A DNA stretch of 7,142 bases from Candidatus Zhuqueibacterota bacterium (GTDB lineage Bacteria > Zhuqueibacterota > Zhuqueibacteria > Oceanimicrobiales > Oceanimicrobiaceae), in assembly GCA_011775825.1 (NCBI GenBank), contig JAABYK010000484.1:12588-19729 (forward strand), read 5' to 3'. Both the position numbers and the translations under genes were made by a program. Positions 1-5,145 of this stretch are shown piece by piece (the first letter of the stretch is position 1; each line of letters begins with the position of its first letter). The notes under the pieces were generated by a model, which searched no databases, had not been told where the DNA came from, and saw nothing but the letters and a program-made list of their open reading frames with translations.

Positions 1-429
1 TCCTCCAAATTCCGGGCACGCTTTATCGGACAGTTGGCCGATTTTGATCGCCAGGAAGCGTTTTTAGCCGATTTTACCACCGTTAGCGGAAGAGTCGGTT
101 ACCGACAAAAAAGCACGCACGACATTCTCGTCAAATTTTACTCCGGGCTGAGCGTCATTTTCAACAGCTTCGGCATCGACGGCTTTCTGGACTACGGCGG
201 GCAATTTGGCTATCAGAGCAGCCGGTTTGAAATCCTCGCCGGCGTAACCGGCCGTGTGCTGGTGACCATCGGCGATCCCGGCGACCCGAACGTCACCCAA
301 ATCGCTGTATCAGGTGCGGTTACCCTCGACCGCTGGCGACCGGGCTTGGTTTTCCGGCTGCCGCTGGACGATGATCTCGATCCAATGGATTTCGTGATCG
401 GCTTGAAGCTTGGAGTGGTCCTGAAGTGA
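1..429 (+). CDS. C-terminal part of a probable outer-membrane beta-barrel protein (5' partial)
   Basis: The reading frame is open from the first base of the window and ends at TGA 427-429, leaving 142 residues of a longer protein. A TTG at 34 could be called as a start, but the frame continues upstream without a stop, so I treat the gene as truncated by the window edge. The sequence alternates polar and hydrophobic residues in short stretches (for example residues 42-52, 76-87 and the last ten, FVIGLKLGVV) separated by Gly/Asp/Pro turns, as in beta-barrel strands. A C-terminal strand of alternating hydrophobics is common in outer-membrane proteins, although this one ends in Leu-Lys rather than an aromatic residue. 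No specific family is recognised. It could also be a soluble all-beta protein. The gene ends 124 bases before the damaged frame that follows on the same strand. Confidence 0.6.
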   Translation, partial: SSKFRARFIGQLADFDRQEAFLADFTTVSGRVGYRQKSTHDILVKFYSGLSVIFNSFGIDGFLDYGGQFGYQSSRFEILAGVTGRVLVTIGDPGDPNVTQIAVSGAVTLDRWRPGLVFRLPLDDDLDPMDFVIGLKLGVVLK

Positions 430-539
430 AATGTGTTCACAAGTCTTCGCACAATGGTGTTGAGTCACAAACTTCTTGAAACTGCGTTTCCTGCTGCGGT
501 TTAAATACGGTTTGAGTAGGGGGACATTTTGAGCGAATC

Positions 540-556
540 GGTTCATTTGGTGAACC
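540..556. repeat. Small inverted repeat (6-bp stem, 5-base loop)
   Basis: GGTTCA at 540-545 pairs perfectly with TGAACC at 551-556 around the loop TTTGG. It lies in the gap after the partial outer-membrane gene and at the upstream edge of the damaged secreted-protein frame. No T-run follows, so it does not look like a standard intrinsic terminator. It could be an operator half-site pair or chance. The rest of 430-553 shows no gene or recognisable signal. Confidence 0.3.
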
Positions 557-601
557 AGGGTCTCCTCAAGGCATATCGTTAACCACTATGGAACGGCCAA
601 T

Positions 602-1006
602 TTGGTAACGAAGTTACAAGCCCTTGCAGATACTGTTTATGCCGATTCCAGCTTTGTTCTGCGCATTAACGATATGAGCTTGCAATTCGGCGGACCGTTT
701 GAGATCAGGAACGAATCGGAGTTGAACAAAAGCGTTAATTCTCCGCAGACTTTACCGTTTTTCGATACTTTTGAAAACCAAGATCCGAACAACCCGACGT
801 TTTGGAGTACGTTTGATGTCGAATTAAGTCAAGAGAGTGTCGATCCACCCTCACCGACTGCCGCCATTCATTTAGACGGCTTTGACGACGCCGGCGATGA
901 ACTTGAATCGGTGCCTTTCGATCTGAGTGGGGTGAAAAAGGTCAGAACCTATCAAGGGGGGAACTTGAATACGCTCTTTCGAAAAACAAACAATTCGCAT
1001 TATTGA
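602..1006 (+). pseudogene. 5' part of a broken secreted-protein gene: murein-endopeptidase-like remnant fused to a jellyroll-like domain
   Basis: The frame is open from 554 (after TGA 551-553) to TGA 1004-1006. TTG 602 is the first possible start but has no convincing ribosome site. The first ~45 residues contain ALADTVYADSSFVLRINDMS and FGGPFEI. I recognise the IND-M-S-L-x-x-GG-x-F-(D/E)-I pattern from secreted proteins with a domain resembling penicillin-insensitive murein endopeptidase, where a metal-binding H-x-S-H-x-x-G segment should follow. Here it does not. Instead the sequence changes at about residue 43 to SPQTLPFFDTFENQDPNNPT, which resembles the start of the MAM/jellyroll-like domains common in T9SS cargo. 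The domain runs to FDLSGVKKVRTYQGGNL and is then cut. No signal peptide is present. A +1 frameshift between 969 and 985 joins it to the frame ending at 1400: removing one base from the CTCTTTCGAAAA tract gives a continuous LFEKQTIRIIEE. I infer a decayed or recombined gene. The endopeptidase resemblance is from memory of the motif only. Confidence 0.55.
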
Positions 1007-1070
1007 GGAAGCTCCCCGAACGGCCGCGACGTTTTTCCACTTCGGCTTCAAGGTTCGTTTTCGCACGGCC

Positions 1071-1400
1071 ATGCCCTACATTGGTACGGGCGGCGATTTT
1101 TTTGTGGGCGATGTGATGGTGGGCGTGGACAGTACACTGGTATCCGTCGACGAACCTCGAGCCTCCATTCCTGACGATTTTGTTCTGTTTCAGAATTACC
1201 CGAATCCGTTTAATCCGAGTACCACCATCGAATTTGATTTACCGCTAGACCAACGCGTCACGTTAAAAATCTATAATGTGCTTGGTGAAGAAGTGAAAAC
1301 GTTATTTGAGGACTTCAGGAAAGTCGGCAGCGGCGTGTATATTTATCGTTTAAAGACTGGGGATTTAAGCGTGACTCGGAAAATGGCATTGATGCGATAG
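1071..1400 (+). pseudogene. 3' part of the same broken gene: T9SS type A C-terminal sorting domain
   Basis: This frame is the continuation of the preceding piece. Coding similarity starts before ATG 1071, at about 975 (EKQTIRIIEEAPRT, then FKVRFRTAMPYIGTGGDFF), the typical end of a jellyroll-like domain just before the tail. Residues 29-48 contain DDFVLFQNYPNPFNPSTTIE, followed by LKIYNVLGEEVKTL and the ending GVYIYRLKTGDLSVTRKMAL. This is the classic T9SS type A sorting domain, which directs periplasmic cargo through the outer membrane and is then removed or anchored to the surface. The segment between EEVKTLF and VGSGVYIYRL is about 15 residues shorter than usual and lacks the expected beta-hairpin (the W/F-D-(G/A)-x-(D/N) region). 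An in-frame deletion is likely. With the upstream frameshift and missing signal peptide, the protein is probably not functional. The T9SS assignment itself is secure. Confidence 0.8.
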
Positions 1401-1485
1401 TATCAATAAAGTGCTCAACAGGTATCCCCTGATATTGTATAGCGTCTTTCCGGCGTCGAGAAAATGGCTTAAGTGACGCGAAGCG

Positions 1486-1504
1486 AATGACACGACCTGT
1501 CATT
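1486..1504. repeat. 7-bp-stem hairpin downstream of the T9SS gene
   Basis: AATGACA at 1486-1492 pairs perfectly with TGTCATT at 1498-1504 around the loop CGACC. It lies 86 bases after the stop of the T9SS-tail frame. There is no T-run on either side, so terminator function is uncertain. It could help end transcripts from the + strand gene or from the convergent cyclase. Confidence 0.35.
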
Positions 1505-1575
1505 AACCCATCAGTTCATTTCTCTTTGGCGTCATTTTAGACAGCAGCAAGAACTTATCAATGTCAATGACTGCG

Positions 1576-1605
1576 AAGCCCCGCGACTGCGCTCGGGACA
1601 GGCTT
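1576..1605. repeat. REP-like dispersed palindromic element
   Basis: AAGCC (1576-1580) and GGCTT (1601-1605) bracket a GC-rich imperfect palindrome containing CGACTGCGCTCGGGACAGG. This matches the widespread intergenic element usually seen as CTTCGACTCCGCTCAGGACAGG or its complement in Bacteroidota, Ignavibacteria, Chloroflexota and candidate-phylum genomes. It is recognisable by its telltale translation on the - strand, ACPERSRGA, at this spot. I recognise the element from experience and have not searched for it. The copy sits between two convergent genes, a typical place for REP-like repeats. Confidence 0.6.
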
Positions 1606-1694
1606 TATGACTGCTGATCATAGCACTATGGTTTGGACCACGACAAAGCAGGTCATTTAAACATTTGCGGCTTCGGGGCGTTAAGGTCTGTCGG

Positions 1695-1883
1695 TGCGGT
1701 TCGGTCGTTCCTGGATGCGTTTTGGTCATATTCTGGTGCGGTTGCACGATTTTTCCTTGCGGCTGTATCATTTTTCGCTGCGGTTGCAAGGTCAGTCTAC
1801 GCGCTTGGACGAATTTTTGGTGCGGTTTAATGTTTGCTGGCGGCGGTTTTCTGATTTTTCAGTGCGGTTTAAGGATTTTTAAA
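1695..1883. repeat. Degenerate 21-bp tandem repeat array, nine units in exact register
   Basis: Units begin at 1695, 1716, 1737, 1758, 1779, 1800, 1821, 1842 and 1863, with exactly 21 bases between every pair. Each starts with TGCGGTT or a one- to two-base variant (TGCGTTT, TGCGGCT, CGCGCTT, GGCGGTT). Most then have five variable bases, an ATTTTT-like tract and three variable bases. The ATTTTT tract is exact in the units at 1737, 1758, 1842 and 1863. Because 21 is a multiple of three, the array is open in several frames on both strands and gives false heptapeptide-repeat proteins, such as LRLYHFS repeats on + and QPQGKIV repeats on -. I see no start signal supporting translation. The array fills the gap between the convergent T9SS and cyclase genes and ends 7 bases before the cyclase stop codon. 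Confidence 0.8.
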
Positions 1884-1890
1884 CCATATA

Positions 1891-2508
1891 CTATACTTCA
1901 AAAACTTTGACCGGGTCTGCCTTTCCCTTGACTTCGGCCACACCGAGCAATCGCGTTTTAAACCAATTGTCGGTAAGTTGTGAATGGGTGAATTTCGAAA
2001 TTAGTAAGGCTGTTTTGTAACGTTTATTGAAAGCTTCCAGGCGCGCCGCCAGATTTACTGCATCGCCGATGACGGTGTAATCGAAGGCTTTATCAGAACC
2101 CATGTTTCCGACGATCATCGCGCCAGTGTTGATGCCAATGCGACACTTTAGCCCAGCGAAACCGTTTTCATCGCCGCTGCGTCGCAAAGCTTGCACGTGC
2201 TCCTGCATTTTCAAGGCGGCCCGAACCGCCCGGTCGGCGTGATCTGGTACCGAGAGGGGAATGCCGAATTCCGCCATGATGGCATCGCCTTCGAATTTGT
2301 CGATGATGCCGCCTTCGGCCAAAATAATTTCGGTCATTTCGGTGAGATAGCTGTTCAGAAATTTGACCAAATCTTTGGGCGGCATATTTTCCGAAAGGCT
2401 GGTAAATCCCTGCAACTCTGCAAATAGCACCGTCAATTCGCGTTCCTCGCCGCCTAATTGCAGCAAATCCGGCTTCGCCAGCAACTCGTCCACCACCTTT
2501 TCAGGCAC
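1891..2508 (-). CDS. Class III adenylate/guanylate cyclase catalytic domain (3' part of an interrupted CHASE2-cyclase gene)
   Basis: This 205-residue segment is the catalytic end of the cyclase, in the same frame as the preceding segment and separated from it only by TAG 2511-2509. A GTG directly after the stop (2508) could be called as a start, but the family reads straight through here (S-R-Y-V-P-E-K-V-V). Catalytic residues, with repaired full-length numbers in brackets: the first metal site has Glu 31 (481) in VLFAELQGFTSL, where Asp is usual. The second metal Asp is Asp 75 (525) in DKFEGDAIM. Lys 71 and Asp 143 match the purine-selecting pair of adenylate cyclases (FDYTVIGD). Asn 152 and Arg 156 (NLAAR) are the transition-state residues. 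It ends with VKGKADPVKVFEV, a normal C-terminus. Expected product is cAMP from ATP, on the cytoplasmic side. Domain identity is certain. Activity is doubtful given the stop and the Asp-to-Glu change. Confidence 0.9.
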   Translation of the reverse strand: MPEKVVDELLAKPDLLQLGGEERELTVLFAELQGFTSLSENMPPKDLVKFLNSYLTEMTEIILAEGGIIDKFEGDAIMAEFGIPLSVPDHADRAVRAALKMQEHVQALRRSGDENGFAGLKCRIGINTGAMIVGNMGSDKAFDYTVIGDAVNLAARLEAFNKRYKTALLISKFTHSQLTDNWFKTRLLGVAEVKGKADPVKVFEV

Positions 2509-3219
2509 CTATCTGGAAAAGGCACTGCGGATGACAGCGCGTTCTCTGGAAATTGCGACTTGGAGTCCCACCAGCAGTCCAAAAAAAATGTATAATGAAC
2601 TTCCTTTAAGTGAGGCAACCGGTACGAGAACATAATTGCTCATCTGTGTCCAGGTTACACCGAGTATCACAGCGAGGATGATGCCACCGACTAAATACAT
2701 GATCCAAGAAAATCGGAGGCGAGCTGATACGCCCATCAACATGCCGGCCAAAATGACCAGGCTGAGCGTATTGCCGAATGACCATTTCTCATAAAACGAA
2801 TGGCTGAGTAAGCCGTTCAACAACGCCGTGTGCATGCAAATCAAAGGCGCTTCTTCGTCAAGTGGTGTTTGACCCAAATCACCGATGCCGGATGACACGT
2901 CGGCAATGAACACAAACTTAGCCTCAAAATACTCTGCTAAATCTCCTTGCAAGTTCTCGTCTTCACAGAGCTTGAGGAACGAATGCGCCGTCATCTGCTC
3001 AAAATCCTCTCCCCACTCTTGCGGATAAGAAATGAAAGCACGCCCCTGATTGTCGATGGGAATACGCACGTCCTGTTCCAACAAGCTACCGCCGGTTGCG
3101 GGAATGCGGATTTCGTTACCCCATTCTACTATGATTGCATCGAAGGACACCTGCGCATAATCCAGAAACATGGCCAGGCTTAACGCCGGTACAAAAAGCG
3201 AGTCGACTTTGACCAGCAT
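2509..3219 (-). CDS. CHASE2 C-terminal half plus three membrane segments (middle part of the interrupted cyclase gene)
   Basis: Residues 1-145 are the second half of a CHASE2 extracytoplasmic sensor domain, with the typical LFVPALSLAMFLDY near the start and HTALLNGLLSHSF just before the membrane. Three hydrophobic segments follow at about 148-166, 170-191 and 196-224, the usual CHASE2 exit arrangement. Next comes the short linker SRERAVIRSAFSR leading into the cyclase domain. The frame ends at TAG 2511-2509, where homologues normally have Tyr (TAT/TAC), so one base change accounts for the stop. ATG 3219 is internal, not a real start: the preceding codons already read as CHASE2 in this frame (Leu-Met-Leu-Val). 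The upstream join needs a frameshift within about 3220-3228. Confidence 0.85.
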   Translation of the reverse strand: MLVKVDSLFVPALSLAMFLDYAQVSFDAIIVEWGNEIRIPATGGSLLEQDVRIPIDNQGRAFISYPQEWGEDFEQMTAHSFLKLCEDENLQGDLAEYFEAKFVFIADVSSGIGDLGQTPLDEEAPLICMHTALLNGLLSHSFYEKWSFGNTLSLVILAGMLMGVSARLRFSWIMYLVGGIILAVILGVTWTQMSNYVLVPVASLKGSSLYIFFGLLVGLQVAISRERAVIRSAFSR

Positions 3220-3857
3220 GAGGGCTGGCGATACACCCCGTCCGCATCGCTGAGCGCGTTTATGTGACCGGTGTTGACCGCCGCTTGCGCAAAGGCGTCC
3301 GCTTGCATTAAGGCCCGCACCGCATAGAATGGATGGCCGGTGCTCATTTCATTAGGCTTGGCGAGAAAGTCGCTTTTGAGCCTCTCGAAGGCTGTCCCTG
3401 CCTCCCACTTGAAAGGCCGGGATTCTTCTGCAAGCTCAAAGGCGACCGGCAGATAGACATTTCCGAGATGTTCGATAGATTCCTTGAAGCGCTGATCCGA
3501 GACAGAATCGCTTGGACGAGCGAAAATGATGTCATACGCCACCGCCTCCGGTCCAAACTGCACCAGGGCGTGCTTAATCCGCGCCAGGTCGGAGCGATCT
3601 AAAATATGCTTGCCAAAATAATCGTAGCTGTTATCCGTAATGTACAGGTAGACAATTTTTGGCGATGAGGGTGGGCCATAATCAAACTTAATCGCCAGTC
3701 GATAAAACAGGTCGAGTATCTGGTAATCCCAGACCGTCCAAACCGTGCCGACCAGATTCCAGAACAGCAGTACACTTGCCAGCAACCCAAAGAGCAGTAC
3801 GGCGATGAGCTTAAGGAATTTCCTATTTCTGAACACGAACTCGTAGCGTTTGACCAT
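3180..3857 (-). CDS. CHASE2 sensor N-terminal half (5' part of the interrupted CHASE2-cyclase gene)
   Basis: The real start of the cyclase gene is ATG 3857. AAGGGA lies about five bases upstream, and the stop of the DUF4384-like gene is 7 bases before it, so the two are probably translationally coupled. Residues 14-36 form one membrane segment (LIAVLLFGLLASVLLFW). Residues from ~45 on are the CHASE2 domain, thought to sense an unknown periplasmic signal: Trp-Asp-(x)n-Asp-Leu-x-x-Arg, IVYLYITDNS, FGPEAVAYDIIFARPS, and HINALSDADGVYR at 198-210. After Arg 210 the frame leaves the family and ends in about 15 unrelated residues. One extra base in the CCC at 3224-3222 (- strand) restores Gln-Pro-Leu-Met-Leu-Val-Lys and the rest of CHASE2. 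A four-base loss (encoding a Val-Pro there) is also possible. Repaired protein: 655 residues, a normal size for this architecture. Confidence 0.85.
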   Translation of the reverse strand: MVKRYEFVFRNRKFLKLIAVLLFGLLASVLLFWNLVGTVWTVWDYQILDLFYRLAIKFDYGPPSSPKIVYLYITDNSYDYFGKHILDRSDLARIKHALVQFGPEAVAYDIIFARPSDSVSDQRFKESIEHLGNVYLPVAFELAEESRPFKWEAGTAFERLKSDFLAKPNEMSTGHPFYAVRALMQADAFAQAAVNTGHINALSDADGVYRQPSCWSKSTRFLYRR

Positions 3858-3864
3858 CAGTCCC

Positions 3865-4080
3865 TTACCCGAAAGGATCGGGATGCGCTATAGCTAAGAA
3901 CTCCGGTTCTGAATTGGGCGCTCTCACGCCGCCTCCTATGGGAATAGGGCTGTCGATCTGTTCGCTGAGTACGATTCGGCTCTGCTCCAGAAGCTGGCTT
4001 TCGATTTCAGCCCATTCCGAGTAGGTAATGTCCGCTGAATCGAACAATTCGACCACCTCTGTCAGCTCTTTGGGCTGCAA
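3865..4080 (-). CDS. DUF4384-like protein, C-terminal part (frameshifted from 4382-4062)
   Basis: This 71-residue frame continues the DUF4384-like protein after a one-base frameshift. It could be called from TTG 4080, but that codon is internal to the gene: LQPKELTEVVELF matches the place where the other frame reads CSPKS and stops. Adding one C or A in the CCCAAAG tract (4074-4068 on the - strand) gives an unbroken VICSPKELTEVVELFDSADI. The segment is mostly acidic and helical (TEVVELFDSADITYSEWAEI), followed by a Gly/Pro-rich tail. Its stop at 3865-3867 lies 7 bases before the cyclase ATG, with AAGGG in between, showing operon structure. Function of the tail is unknown. Confidence 0.65.
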   Translation of the reverse strand: MQPKELTEVVELFDSADITYSEWAEIESQLLEQSRIVLSEQIDSPIPIGGGVRAPNSEPEFLAIAHPDPFG

Positions 4081-4382
4081 ATCACGGTGAACAGCTCAAC
4101 CGAACTCACGCCATCAACTTGGTAATATTCCACCGCAGAAGGCAGGATCAACGTGGAGTCTTTCTCGATGATACTGTGTGCGTATTTGCTGTTTAAGAGT
4201 GCGAGCGTATCTTCGTCCGAGTAGACCACATACACAAAGCAATCGGCCTTGGGGGCGACGTAAATACGCAGCTTATCGCTGGCCGTCGACCGCAGCCACG
4301 CAAAGCCAGTAAGCTGCTGAACATCGAAATCCTCGCTGACGATGCTGGCGACTTGAGCGGGCTGAAGGGAAGCGGCGTGCAT
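4062..4382 (-). CDS. DUF4384-like protein, N-terminal part (frameshifted; start uncertain)
   Basis: Residues 22-105 resemble the DUF4384 fold, a beta-sandwich found in bacterial signalling and effector proteins: LTGFAWLRS, then DKLRIYVAPKADCFVYVVYS (the 'lets the domain carry Y-V-Y' strand pair), LALLNSKYAH, the 'Glu-Lys-Asp-Ser-Thr-Leu-Ile-Leu-Pro' strand, YYQVDGVSSVELFTVICS. The pattern of a conserved x-x-x-V-D-G-x-x-x-x-E-x-F-T-V-I segment is characteristic. No enzymatic residues are evident. ATG 4382 is the only ATG upstream in frame before TAG near 4438 and lacks a ribosome site, so the true 5' end may be missing or rearranged. With the frame repaired the protein has 172 residues. It precedes a CHASE2 cyclase, a pairing that suggests a membrane signalling role. 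Assigned from motif memory; moderately sure. Confidence 0.6.
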   Translation of the reverse strand: MHAASLQPAQVASIVSEDFDVQQLTGFAWLRSTASDKLRIYVAPKADCFVYVVYSDEDTLALLNSKYAHSIIEKDSTLILPSAVEYYQVDGVSSVELFTVICSPKS

Positions 4383-4544
4383 ATGGCACAGGCGATTGTG
4401 GATCAGCTCAAACGCGAAGTAAATCGTGTGAGCACGCGTGGGATTACCATCCTACCGGCGGCGCCCTCCGAGCAACCCATCGCCACCGAGGGTTGGGCTA
4501 CCGATGCGGTGCTGTTAAGGGTGGTGGAGAAGAAGAAGAATTAA
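4353..4544 (+). pseudogene. Possible C-terminal gene fragment, unrecognised, overlapping the divergent DUF4384-like start
   Basis: A + strand frame from TTG 4353 ends at TAA 4542-4544, and it is also open further upstream (to at least 4290). The sequence (SGLKGSGVHMAQAIVDQLKR, then STRGITILPAAPSEQPIATE, ending LLRVVEKKKN) reads more like protein than the - strand frame does over 4383-4438. I recognise no family. It may be the 3' end of a gene left by a rearrangement, or chance openness of a GC-rich stretch. It lies directly before the toxin-antitoxin promoter region and overlaps the DUF4384-like gene for about 30 bases in opposite orientation. Confidence 0.25.
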
Positions 4545-4550
4545 ATAGGC

Positions 4551-4598
4551 TTGATATTTTATTGATTATTGATTAGATTAAAAATCATATTCAATCAA
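4551..4598 (+). promoter_or_regulatory. Candidate promoter/operator of the toxin-antitoxin pair
   Basis: The 77 bases between 4545 and the antitoxin start are strikingly AT-rich compared with both sides. TTGATA at 4551-4556 has TAGATT at 4574-4579 after a 17-base spacer, a plausible -35/-10 pair. The region also contains TTGATT (4569-4574) with the inverted partner AATCAA (4593-4598), and GATT-AAA-AATC at 4576-4586, which could serve as binding sites for antitoxin-mediated autoregulation. Visual call only. Confidence 0.35.
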
Positions 4599-4621
4599 AG
4601 TTTAACTAACGGATTTCTTAT

Positions 4622-4861
4622 ATGTCACCACAAATGAAAGAAATTGAGGAACAAGCACTTCTACTGCCACCGCAAGATAGAGAAGTTCTCATCCAAAGAC
4701 TGGTAAATAGCCTTGATAACGCACCTCTTACCGATGTTGATGAAGCCTGGATTGAAGAAGCTGAAAAAAGGTATAAAGAATACAAGGAAGGTACTACTCA
4801 AGGAATTCCAGGCGAAAAGATATTTGCTGAAATACGCCGGGACTTGGGTTGGGAAAGCTAA
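4622..4861 (+). CDS. Type II antitoxin, addiction-module family (PF09720-like)
   Basis: This 79-residue acidic, mostly helical protein starts at ATG 4622 with a weak GGA about nine bases upstream. The N-terminus (MKEIEEQALLLPPQDREVLI, then QRLVNSLDN) is the signature of the 'unstable antitoxin' or addiction-module family: a helix with Leu-Pro-x-x-(D/E)-R-x-x-L followed by Leu-x-x-Ser-Leu. The middle DEAWIEEAEKRYKEYKEG and the end IFAEIRRDL also match: family members usually carry a toxin-wrapping C-terminus with (V/A)-x-x-x-x-(R/L). It should bind and neutralise the RelE/ParE toxin encoded next to it. Overlap of its last codons with the toxin start suggests coupled translation. Length and ends look intact. 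Confidence 0.88.
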   Translation: MSPQMKEIEEQALLLPPQDREVLIQRLVNSLDNAPLTDVDEAWIEEAEKRYKEYKEGTTQGIPGEKIFAEIRRDLGWES

Positions 4862-5145
4862 TTTACGCTCCTGAAGCAAAACTCGAGATTAAAGAGGCGG
4901 CTGCCTATTATGAAGGCTGCAAGGAAGGTCTTGGTCGAGCTTTCCTGAAAGAGTTGGAATCAGCAATCGACAGACTCTCTCAAAGTCCCTTTAGGTGGCG
5001 CAAAATTAGAGGACAATTTCGTCGCTGTTTATTGAAACGATTCCCATATGGCGTGATTTATTTAGTCGACGAGGATGAGATATTCATCGCCGCAGTTATG
5101 CATCTCAAACGAAAACCGGGCTATTGGAAAGGGCGAATTAGATAA
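4849..5145 (+). CDS. Type II toxin, RelE/ParE family
   Basis: This 98-residue basic protein has the typical RelE/ParE profile: an initial strand LIYAPEAKLEIKEAAAYYEG, a helix with LGRAFLKELESAIDRLSQSP, then a beta-sheet with RCLLKRFPYGVIYLV and IFIAAVMHLKRKPGYWKGRI, where His-x-x-x-x-Pro-x-Tyr-W near the end is a family hallmark. RelE members cut mRNA in the ribosome, while ParE members poison gyrase. This sequence does not settle which. The frame has TGA at 4828, so the start lies between 4831 and 4861, and TTG 4849 is the only standard start codon before the first strand. It overlaps the antitoxin by 13 bases, typical of translational coupling. Appears complete. Confidence 0.88.
   Translation: MGKLIYAPEAKLEIKEAAAYYEGCKEGLGRAFLKELESAIDRLSQSPFRWRKIRGQFRRCLLKRFPYGVIYLVDEDEIFIAAVMHLKRKPGYWKGRIR

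Noticed and set aside
1695..1883. Possible CRISPR array
   Set aside because: Units are directly adjacent and degenerate with no constant repeat plus unique spacers, and no cas gene is present.
1633..1910. Several overlapping open frames with heptapeptide repeats (e.g. LRLYHFS)
   Set aside because: They are explained by the 21-bp tandem array, whose period is a multiple of three; frames on both strands are open, and none has a convincing start.
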